A DNA stretch of 50,917 nucleotides, from NCBI GenBank assembly GCA_032718475.1, contig JAUCBJ010006738.1, forward strand, positions 1-50,917, written 5' to 3'. Numbering within the stretch: position 1 is the stretch's first letter; the number at the start of each line of letters is the position of its first letter. Origin of the DNA: Nemertoderma westbladi (Eukaryota; Xenacoelomorpha; Nemertodermatida; Nemertodermatidae). This document shows positions 22,701 through 30,739 of the stretch, in pieces. Made by a program: the position numbers and the translations under genes. The notes under the pieces are model-generated. The model saw only the letters and a program-made list of their open reading frames with translations, ran no database searches and was not told the DNA's origin.

Positions 22701-23817
22701 TTTCATCAAATTTAGCTTGGTTCGCAGCCAACATTTCCGCATCTATTGCGTCCAGCACAAACTTGGCTCCTTCACTATTAGGACGAAGTCCATCCAGCCT
22801 TCTCCTCAACTCTTCATCCCCTACAAATCGTTGATAGTCTGACAGATAGATGTCAATAGCGTCCCTCTCATGCGGTTTCTCTGCTGTCGCTTCACTTTCC
22901 ACTTGGGAAAATGTAGCGTCTGTTGATTCTCCATGGGTTGAGCGCTCAGCCAACTGAGATTTCCACGGGGCAGTTCCTTGAACTTTGAGACTCACCCGCT
23001 GAAACCAAGTCTTTACGGCAACTTGCAACGACGTGTCTTGTCTTCTTTTCGAAGCCTCCTCAAAGGCCGATAAGATTAGTCTGATTCTTAGAATTCTTTC
23101 TCTAACTTGATAAAGCAGTTCTCCCTGCTCTTGAGGTCCTTGGGGTTGTCGAAACAGTTGTTCCTCTAATCGCTCCATAGAGCTGAAGAATCCCTGTACG
23201 TATCCTGCTGCTGACCTCTTCCACACAGCCGGATTGCTGGTTTCTTTTGTCACTCCCATCCTGTGTATGTCTTCCCATGCAGCTTCCGATAAGTCAAACG
23301 GGAGTCCGGGTCCGGGGAAGTTCCATTGCGACTCGACAATAGACTTCAGTTCTTCCCTTGTGTATCCCGCATAACTATCCTTGGTCGATCGCTTACTTCT
23401 CGCCCAATCAATCTGGTGTTCCTCCACCGCAATCAATACCCTAGTGAGTACGGCTGCAGGAAGGATGAGAAGGGGATCCGAATAAACCGCATCTGCCATC
23501 TTAGCTCCGCGCTCGGGTGTCAGCTCTACAGTATCCGCACTACTGGAGCTGTCAGGCCTCTGAGAAATAAGTTCTCGGCTCGAGTGTTGCTGCTGTTTAA
23601 CAGCTGCTTCTTGGTCCCGCTTGACTTGAGCTCGAGTGCCTATGATAGACCTACGGTGTTGGACTAGCCTAGGATCTGATATTACTACTGGAGGGATGAT
23701 CTTTCTTACAGTAGGAGGTGAATTGAACTTCGGTCTCACACGTTCCACACTCCTGTCTGGGTCACAGATGGTTGTATCTAGGAGACTGTCTGACAGGTTT
23801 TGCTTTGTGTCAGACAT
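19744..23817 (-). CDS. gag-pr: BEL/Pao Gag-protease polyprotein
   Basis: 1357 codons from ATG at 23817. The N-terminal ~330 residues are mixed and uncharacterised. An Ala/Glu/Lys/Arg coiled coil occupies ~393-443. A DUF1759-like Gag domain starts near Trp788 (WLPFNEYY) and runs to about 920. Zinc-binding clusters follow at 1058-1122, including CVLC, a canonical CX2CX4HX4C at 1091-1104 and CAKC at 1110. The aspartic protease has the catalytic ALLDSGSTG with Asp1234 and an ILIG motif near the C-terminus. Gag packages the RNA and the protease processes the polyprotein in the virus-like particle. The ORF stops right after the protease, where reverse transcriptase would normally continue. The intact frame suggests recent or conserved function. 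Confidence 0.88.
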   Translation of the reverse strand: MSDTKQNLSDSLLDTTICDPDRSVERVRPKFNSPPTVRKIIPPVVISDPRLVQHRRSIIGTRAQVKRDQEAAVKQQQHSSRELISQRPDSSSSADTVELTPERGAKMADAVYSDPLLILPAAVLTRVLIAVEEHQIDWARSKRSTKDSYAGYTREELKSIVESQWNFPGPGLPFDLSEAAWEDIHRMGVTKETSNPAVWKRSAAGYVQGFFSSMERLEEQLFRQPQGPQEQGELLYQVRERILRIRLILSAFEEASKRRQDTSLQVAVKTWFQRVSLKVQGTAPWKSQLAERSTHGESTDATFSQVESEATAEKPHERDAIDIYLSDYQRFVGDEELRRRLDGLRPNSEGAKFVLDAIDAEMLAANQAKFDESIRIAKAQEEQVKKKRIEDRKTAAAAEAEAERKAAEVERKAAVAAAEAERKAAEAERKAAVAEAERRASEETTQLELENLQERQDNFNKQLTASQMQMMRQSTPKRQGFTSSDEGDTTDPEGGGNRSRLSRRRRMSHRQKLPDLPPAVRRQLTNTDLGSTEPTDQIIKIERLPTIVDDPEIIRPVLEATPSVIETPVLPEPTSKFPLHSTKLPVPHRTTPEIVPVLDSERNINDLSPVVPHLPATMLAAPASAVEWVDEGRRGMNLLLGQMQETVHQFKGTVRESRLELQEVQQSIVLERDKLVNTQRGIPPPPVAMCQSVRSEVFHTQGVEPTRIYTASEVETPIVNPIKGNYKPVDNDIPYRPDHNPRNLYTDNSILNNTMAQECFTRQMARTEARQAVKVGEIVKFNGDEMKWLPFNEYYKDNIQNSVLSNGEKLIFLIECLEGSPKLMALKFIGHPDGLRQVWDTLNIRYGNRTNIARYLYAKLMTPRKFLSSGIIEFSDEIQEICRQLDWLGKSHEYQNSMVVGALASTLPKGGVGTRCDKKVLYMMEQQQRDPTMADLMSFLDGEVKLQLLKQSREKTLENKVSEKPVSMRKVIPVCYTDDGESQASQEEDSGKDTERSYYDNKAPKDVNKFKSRTNDRREQVRKTPPTSPKRIHVRKPEERTSVHNVTQSKVSNIKPKCVLCDGPHRLSACDEFLKKSLKDRREVMWDKRLCYNCLRQGHQRRTCYSDARCAKCGAKHHILLHTEFERNSPSQVSESELHVQFSDVNDTDQSSEMEGFYTDEFSDENESCYLINTTVYRALTYEKDTDSELPLTTSDRQPSWKAPTSNVGIREFPVVQLRVHGPERSYIVNALLDSGSTGTFIDKELAEDIFAGQPKFRTKLNMSGIMQVWKSTVIADYYVGALSTPQDELGEHSIRSVKMEAIKNFATSQVEPYNWDEDDFTQQLKIPRFNTDYPGVQILIGQNAHEALETLEKRPQ

Positions 23818-23956
23818 GTTTGTTTGTACAGTTGAATGCCTACTGCTATATTACAGTTAAAGCAAGTCTAGTAATTCAGTATCAACTGTTAGCCTAGTAA
23901 TTAGTTACCGATACTGCTACTCAGTGTAGCGTGATATATATATATATAATATATTA

Positions 23957-24314
23957 GAATACCGGTATGCTTATAGTATATATAAGTATTATTATGGACT
24001 AGAATTAATTACAGAATACCGGTATATAATTTCAGCACAAATATATAGAAATATATAATAGGCTTATCGTGAATACCGGTATACAGCTTACACTTATAGT
24101 ATATACAAGTATAATTATAGACTAGAATTAATTACAGAATACCAGTATATAATTTCAGCACAAATATATAGAAATATATAATAGGCCTATCGCAAATACC
24201 GGTATACAGCTTACACTTATAGTATATAAGTATAATTATAGACTAGAATTAATTACAGAATACTGGTATATAATTTCAGCACAAATATATAGAAATATAT
24301 AATAGGCTTATCGT
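23957..24314. repeat. Three tandem units of 114-123 bp in the leader
   Basis: Units start at 23957, 24071 and 24194, and a partial fourth starts at 24315. Each begins with AATACCGGTAT and contains GACTAGAATTAATTACAGAA and a TTTCAGCACAAATATATAG block. They are highly similar, with small indels. Confidence 0.85.
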
Positions 24315-25280
24315 GAATACCGGTATGTCAATTATTTTAGAATAATTGAATTTCTGAATTTTAGGGGTTACTTGTTTACTTTACTTTACTTGATTACCGT
24401 TATTTAAGCAGTAGTCCAACTGACATTAAGACCTAATTTATGTATGACAGGCCTACTATTTTATAAATCGGTTTGAGTTGATTTATAATATATGTGTACC
24501 CGTTTAATGGGTTTTGTCAATATTTGAAATAAATGTTATTATTTCTGGGAAAGAGTCACCGCACAGAAGCTGTACGCTCTCAGTGAAGTGCTACTTGTTG
24601 GACACTAAAACAAATAATTCTAATTTGCCTAAGTTACTTAACACTACAAATTACATACAATTCGGGGTGAGATTACAATCTCTAAACAAACACAAAAATT
24701 TAAGCGTACGAATTTTTTAGGGTAATTTTACAAGAAGTCTACAAACCAGCCTAACAAAGGGTTAGAATATCTGGTTATTACAAACAGACAGGATACTACG
24801 GTATTTGAAAATAACAAAGCAGTAGTAAATATACTGCGTTGTCCAGATAGGAAAAATACCACCGTCTGACGACTTATAGCCGTATCGCTATAAGTACTAC
24901 GTTATGTATCACGGAGTGTTCCTACCTAGAAGTTAATTACCGCGGTCTACCAGAACCAACGTGCCTATTAACCACTTTACAACACAAATATACTGCCTAC
25001 ACACTAATTACCTTCGGAAAGTATTGTACACTAAACCCTAAATTAGGTACAAGTACTTATACAACAAATAATCAGCAGTTAGAAATACTTGTACAGCTAA
25101 AGGAACCACGGTATCTGCTGGAGTGACCGGGGCACAAAATCACCAGTCTTTACCTACGCCAAGCAGCCCTGATGTAGTACCGGGGTTAAGTTAACTATAA
25201 CGGTATGTATAACAAGCACAATTACTGTAGGAATAAACTTGGGGTTGTGAATGTTGCAAATAATCGCATAAACTCTGAAT

Positions 25281-25857
25281 AATAAATATTACGCTACGCG
25301 TACAGACTACTCAAACAAAATCCAGACCAAACGCTGGCAGACTACTATCAAGCCCAAACAAACTACAGTATATGCAGACTCCGAAATGGTTAGTTAGTAT
25401 GCGTTCTAACCGAGTAGTACGACTTATTCTTTCAGGGGGATTTACCTTACAGCGCTGGAAGCCCCTACGTTCCTAACTAGTACTTTATCGGACATACACT
25501 CTACACACACCGCAATCTCTTCAGACCTAACAACAGCTAGGCAACAATCCAGCCTACAAATTATCTAAATAAGAAATATTATGCTACCCGTACAGACTAC
25601 ACAAACAAAATACAGACCAAACGCTGGCAGACTACTATCAAGCCTAAACAAACTACAGTATATGCAGACTCCGAAATGGTTAGTTAGTATGCGTTCTAAC
25701 CGAGTAGTACGACTTATTCTTTCAGGGGGATTTACCTCACAGCACTGGAAGCCCCTACGTTCCTAACTAGTACTTTATCGGACATACACTCTACACACAC
25801 CGCAATCTCTTCAGACCCAACAACAGTCAGACAACAGTCCAGCCTACAAATTATCTG
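25281..25857. repeat. Two tandem 290-bp units in the leader
   Basis: 25281-25567 and 25571-25857 match with a few substitutions, at an offset of 290. They share CGTACAGACTAC, AACGCTGGCAGACTACTATC, TCTTTCAGGGGGATTTACC and CAGCCTACAAATTATCT. Confidence 0.85.
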
Positions 25858-26121
25858 TACAATCTGAGCAGGCTTACACGTCTTCTGCTCAATATTAACT
25901 TACAGATAAATAAAACTGACAGAAATAAATAAGCTCCAAAAGAAACAAGGGGTGTACAGTCCCTAATCTCTTAAACAGCCTACCGGTATACAATATCACA
26001 ATCGAAATAATACTGGTGTACCTGTACTGCTGTAAGTACCGGTTCGGGTGGTTAGGTAGTTAGGCCTACTGGGTACCGGACGACCGGTACTTCAGCTTTA
26101 TTGCCTACGTTGCAATACAGA

Positions 26122-26140
26122 AGCAATAACCGTTATTGCT
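26122..26140. other. Palindrome across the 5' LTR/leader junction
   Basis: Nine-base arms (AGCAATAAC and GTTATTGCT) surround one central C. The last four bases of the right arm are the end of the LTR. This is exactly where a primer-binding site is expected, and no recognisable tRNA-complementary TGG sequence is there instead. Confidence 0.6.
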
Positions 26141-27335
26141 CGCGCTTTCAGACCTTTAGCAGTTTAACCTGCCAAATTTAGATGTCTTCTAGATTATAAA
26201 TCGACTTTAGCATATGACGAGTATTTGATACACTACATTAGCCGAAGCCAGTCTATGCGCGACCATTCACCCGCTGGATATACCCGGGAGACTGGATTCG
26301 GAAGCTTTGACCTTATTGCGGTGTAGGCCTACTGTATTATTCGACTGATCGTTAATATATAATTTCTGACAAATATTATTCACTTTCGGGAAATATCAAC
26401 AGTTCCTTTAGGACGTGGCGCTCTAAATATGTAAACAGAGTTATGACTTACACTAGACACAACGGGATGGCTATGGATTCACGTATAAAGCGCATTCTTT
26501 AGGAGATGCTTTGTTATCAGTCACAATCATGCACACTACCGCACAATGCTGCACACCGATCTGCCGACCTTCACTAATTTTAGTCACATATAAAGAGAAC
26601 AACAACCGACACATGTAGTGCCTATGAAATAGCATTAGATTCACTCCTAAACCACTTTAATGTAAGTCGCAATTGCTATATGTAACCGGTCTCTTACCTT
26701 CAGTATATCAAGAAGATTGGGGGTTTTATGATTATTTATCGATATTATCCAAATATAATAATATTCCATCAACTGATATAATTAATAGCCGACAGTAGAT
26801 AGCAGTAAAAATGCGGTGTTTGTAGATGACAATATGTTTTGGTTTGAGTTGACATGCAGTGTGGTTTGATTTGATTTGATAACGGTTATACGTTTCTATG
26901 ACCAAAGCACACTAATGTTTTGCTAAAGTCTGAAACTTCCACAGAAGTACAGAAGCATCCTAAGCCGGTGTTCAGGGCTTAGAAAGATACACACACACTG
27001 ACTGAATTGCATGAGTTTCTGTATACAATCTCCAACACAGAGTGAAAACTGCTCTGATTGGTCGACCGAACAAAGAACGAACAAAGAACAAAGAAAAAGT
27101 TACACGTGGACACAGCTGATAGATGTCGTCATCGGAGTTCCGGTGTTTAGAGTATTTGGCTTATTGCGACATAAAATCGCTAGTTATGTCCGCTAAAGTA
27201 CACATACAGAAGAAATGGCTTTTTATGTCCACTAAAACACCGGTACAGTAAGGAAACGGCTTTTTATGTCCGTTAAAACAACTACAGAGTACTTTGCGGG
27301 GAAAATAACCAGCTAATTCCGCAAAAGCCTTTACA
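26137..27335 (-). repeat. 5' LTR of the complete element
   Basis: It matches 11716-12914 over its full 1199 bp with about 11 substitutions. On the minus strand it begins TGTAAAGGC at 27335 and ends GCGCGAGCA at 26137. It would supply the promoter for the minus-strand transcript. The three U3 direct repeats are at 27186, 27225 and 27266. Confidence 0.95.
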
Positions 27336-27340
27336 TCAGG
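27336..27340. other. Target-site duplication, right (TCAGG)
   Basis: It matches 11711-11715 and directly abuts the right LTR. Confidence 0.9.
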
Positions 27341-28340
27341 TGACAGAAGATATAATGACATAAATACTACTGTATATCCATGGCATGGCTGTTGTGTAGG
27401 CTTATATCTGAAATAGTTTATTCCGCAATATATTTGTCTGGTTATTTTTTAATTGAATTTTTGCAAAGTAGTAAAATTAATGTTCTTAAAAATAATATTA
27501 TTATTTTATATGTAACCTAAGAAATTAGCTACATTTTTTCGCTGCAGCTTTAAGAGTGTACATTGATTTAATATTATTTCAATACCCATATTACTACATC
27601 GGCATACGATGCGTTGGCGTTGTATCACACATCTCCACATAGATGTATCAGCAGTTACTCGCACAGTTTCGAAACTTCGCATAGTTATAACTGTATAAAG
27701 ATCGTCAGTCTTGGTTTAGGAAAAATATTTTAATGCAAAACAGGACGAGCGACGAGCGCAACGAGGTATGTAATGAAGACGAGTACTGCGTATACTTTAT
27801 TCCTATAAACCATACCTGGCTTCGCCTTTTGAAGGCATCGGTAGTTATAAAGTACTGGAGGGTGGGTGGGGGGGGGGGGGGGGGTGCAGATTAAAAGGGG
27901 TGAACACGTACGGGTCCCCTTTCTTTGATTGATTGGTGGTGTGGGTAAATTTCTCCAAACCTGATTTTGTGATACAGTCGCTCAATTTTAATCTGTATCT
28001 GATAACTGAGCCTCGTCCTGCGCGATGGCCCCACGAACGTGTTTTATCTGCCTTTCATTAATCCTTTCTGCTCCTTTGCGGTTGGGGTGGTGCAGATTTA
28101 AGAAGGCGGTTGAAGCAAGGGGGGAACTTTCCTCCCTTCTTTGATTTATTCTTATTGGCGTTTTGGTTAAATTTTCTTAATTATTTATTAAAATTTCTTA
28201 AGTACCGATTTTGGGATAGAATTTCTCAATTTTAATCTGTATCTAATAACTGAGCCTCGTCCTGCGCGATGCCTCCACGAACGTGTATTGAACAGCACAT
28301 GCATCACTTATCTGCTTATGCCCACAGTTGTCTTTCTGAA
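27341..28340. repeat. Host flank with dispersed repeats, no gene
   Basis: AT-rich DNA with no supported gene. It holds one copy of the AAGATCGTCAG family (about 27681-27841), a 17-G tract at 27868-27884 and two copies of the GTGCAGATT family (27855-28042 and 28081-28287). These are the same families as on the other side of the retroelement, so the element inserted into an existing repeat cluster. Confidence 0.7.
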
Positions 28341-28659
28341 TGAAATTTCTCTTATTTTACTCTATTTTGTTTCACTTTGTCATTGTACAATGTGAGACAG
28401 GGGGGGGGGGGGGGAGTATAGTAGAGAGAATATAGAATATGTAGAAAATATATTCATTATTGAATAGAAAATGAAGGTTATAATAAGTATTGAGTAGTCA
28501 TTACTGTTGGCGTTAATACCGTTGTCGTTACTGTCATACATTGTTGTATAAAGACCGGACTGTGGTACTATTGTACTGTGTTGTTTATATATGAATAACA
28601 TACTAGTATGATTAAAGAAGCACTGCATTGTTGCCCTAGCTACGTACGGGATAAACAAA

Positions 28660-28934
28660 ATGTTCCAGAATATGATGTATTCATTAAATAGAATAGGAAG
28701 CAATAATATTTGCAACATTCGAATGGCCATATCTCAGCTATGACCCAACCAAATTTAAACATTTCTGGAATCTTTTCACGGTCAGCTTTCTATTTGTACC
28801 AACAAATCACTCACGATAAGATGCAAGAATAACTGCAGTGTAACTGGTGAAATATCACCGGGCGGAGACACCTTTTTCAAACGCTTGTACTGTAGATATA
28901 GATTCGAAATAAAAAATAAAAATTCTGGCTCACC
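28660..28934. repeat. Dispersed repeat related to 50337-50622
   Basis: Blocks occur in the same order in both places: AAATRTTCCAGAA, ATTTATTAAATAGAATA, ATATCTCAGCT, a long middle, CACTTTTTTMAAACGCTT-like and AATAAAAATT. The copies are diverged, suggesting an old transposon fragment. Confidence 0.6.
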
Positions 28935-30131
28935 CACGGAGGAGGAGGGAGGTTAAGCTATTGGTTGGGAGGCTAATGTCATCCCGTAGGCCAAGAGTGA
29001 AGATCACAAATAACCCATGCAGTCATTACAGTTGTCCAAAAACTCATGTTGACAATCGTGAAAGTTAAGCTGGGTACATGTTTCGATGGCAACCAGTATA
29101 TTATTGTGAGATATTGGTATCTAAAACGCCTTAAACGTGATATTACTGAAGTTAACATGTTTTTGAATTATACACTGCATTGGAATACAACAACAGAGAA
29201 AATTTACTCATCGTAGATTTTTCTGTTTCCATGGCAACCGACCTAATATATATTAATTAGCTATAATTCATGCAATGTTTATTGTGCTTAATGCTTATAC
29301 ATAACTCAGTATGCAAAATTTGTATATTTTCATTATTTTTTGACCTACCAGTAACCATAGCAACCATTTTAAATATTGATAAGATACGAATAAATCAATT
29401 TTCTGTTCTTGATATCGTATAATATACTGTAGTGATGTCGCCCAAAATAAATTGATTAATTAATCATCGTTCATTTGTAATTATTCGAGAATAATTCATT
29501 GACTTATTTACATGGCAACGGTGGTAAATACTGTATGTTCACATTCAGTACTTAAGCGTTGAAATATGCAAAAATTAATTAATAATGCTGATAAAAATAA
29601 TTCACCTCAATGTCGAAATTGTTCATTAGTGCATCTACTTTATCACTGAGTTTATAAAGAGTAATAATAAATAAATAATTGTATGACCCATTAATTACAG
29701 TAGGCCCCCTATAGATTTAATCAGTTACATTATTTTCAATGTACTGTATTTACCTTATGTGCACTACAACAATATACTGTATGTAATATGCTACTGTATA
29801 TAAGTAGTTGGTACTTGGTATAAAAAAAAATGTAAGTAATGTAATCATCATGTTAAAGAACATACAAACAAAGATAAATTAGAAACATAAACAAAAAATA
29901 AACGAAACGATGATTAAGAAACAAGTTTACAAAAAAAGCACAATGAATGAAGGATAATATGATTAGTTATGGGACTTAAACAGTCTAAGAATCAATTTTA
30001 ATACAATAATGAAATAAATTAGTTTTACATGATGGTACAGTAACTACAGAACTAGAGAGCTTTATATCAACCTCCCTCGCTGCGCTCGCTCGAAACATAA
30101 ATACACTCGGGTCATAACGCTGCAAAGTGCT

Positions 30132-30153
30132 ACTTTGCACACGTGTGCAAAGT
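30132..30153. promoter_or_regulatory. 22-bp perfect palindrome centred on CACGTG
   Basis: The arm ACTTTGCACAC is followed immediately by its exact reverse complement, with the E-box core CACGTG at 30140-30145. It lies ~590 bp upstream of the ORP start codon. A binding site for bHLH-type factors is possible but unproven. Confidence 0.35.
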
Positions 30154-30250
30154 CATTGTACAATCATTGTAGAATGATCGAATGATGCAAATACTGTAGT
30201 TCTTAGGAATCTACCATGCATGCCTGGTCAGCTTTCCTTCCATTATTGGT

Positions 30251-30273
30251 TTGGTACCGGTATCCGGTACCAA
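30251..30273. other. Inverted repeat TTGGTACCGG/CCGGTACCAA
   Basis: Perfect 10-bp arms with a 3-base spacer (TAT), about 470 bp upstream of the ORP start. It could be a regulatory palindrome or a by-product of the frequent TACCGGTA motifs in this genome. Confidence 0.35.
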
Positions 30274-30659
30274 TAAATCATCACTAATTGTTATAATATA
30301 AGGATGAATAGTACTGTAGGGTTGCTGCTGTCAAGCTGTGTACAGCTGTACAGGTGTAAGTACAGAAGTAAACTGCATTAAAAACTCAAATTTCGAAGAT
30401 TACAGGATTGGCAGATTGGTGAGGACTATCCATCCAGCTATCCTGCTATATTTCAGTATTTAAGAATTATTAGCCTTTTTATGTGTTTAAGTCTGCAGGT
30501 CTAGGCTGCTAGGTGCTAGGCGAGGCCTACTATTTTTTCATACAGGACAGACAGTCTTACTGTCTGACTGTCTTAGTTACTACCACTCTGCCACTCCCTG
30601 CAGGCTGCAGCCCTGCTTGCATTCAACCCAAAGACCCAACACCGAACAGCCGAAGTAGA

Positions 30660-30679
30660 CAAGTTCTTCTTCTGTATAG
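30660..30679 (+). promoter_or_regulatory. Possible 3' splice site ahead of the ORP coding exon
   Basis: A pyrimidine-rich run (TTCTTCTTCTGTATAG) ends in AG at 30679 and coincides with an in-frame TAG, so an upstream 5'-UTR exon is possible. The coding frame is open from 30680 and its first ATG is at 30740. Confidence 0.3.
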
Positions 30680-30739
30680 AACATCAGAAGTACAGAAGTA
30701 GGACTACTGAAGTACCGGACCGGTCAGCCGGTAAGGGAC

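Larger units (their letters stand above)
23818..26136 (-). other. Long, repeat-filled leader of the retroelement
   Basis: This 2.3-kb untranslated leader lies between the 5' LTR and the Gag ATG. It contains two separate tandem repeats and a palindrome across the LTR junction. No TGG-type primer-binding site is visible next to the LTR. The only frames are short shadows. Confidence 0.8.
11716..27335 (-). mobile_element. Complete 15.6-kb BEL/Pao-like LTR retrotransposon lacking RT and integrase
   Basis: Two 1199-bp LTRs with TG...CA ends (coding strand minus) and a perfect 5-bp target-site duplication bound this element. In transcription order (right to left) it has the 5' LTR, a 2.3-kb leader, Gag-protease (19744-23817), a pol remnant (18897-19658), a 1.65-kb AT-rich gap, four open frames of unknown function (12993-17246) and the 3' LTR. 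The family call rests on the DUF1759-like Gag, the zinc knuckles, the DSG protease and the ASRG-type linker motif. No reverse transcriptase, catalytic RNase H or integrase core is present, so the element is inferred to be non-autonomous. The two LTRs differ at about 11 positions by eye (~0.9%). Confidence 0.9.
28341..30676. other. AT-rich intergenic DNA upstream of the ORP gene
   Basis: No gene is supported. Contents are a 15-G tract at 28400-28414, a dispersed repeat at about 28660-28934 (related to 50337-50622), a long stretch with several GGCAAC(C/G)-type islands, and, near the ORP gene, two palindromes at 30132-30153 and 30251-30273. Confidence 0.6.

Noticed and set aside
26100-26136. Primer-binding site of the LTR element
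   Set aside because: The sequence next to the LTR lacks TGG and I could not match it to a tRNA 3' end. I report its absence instead.
28380-28730. 116-codon hydrophobic frame on the minus strand
   Set aside because: It starts in AT-rich DNA, ends in the translated poly(dG) tract (Pro run) and overlaps a dispersed repeat. No other coding evidence.
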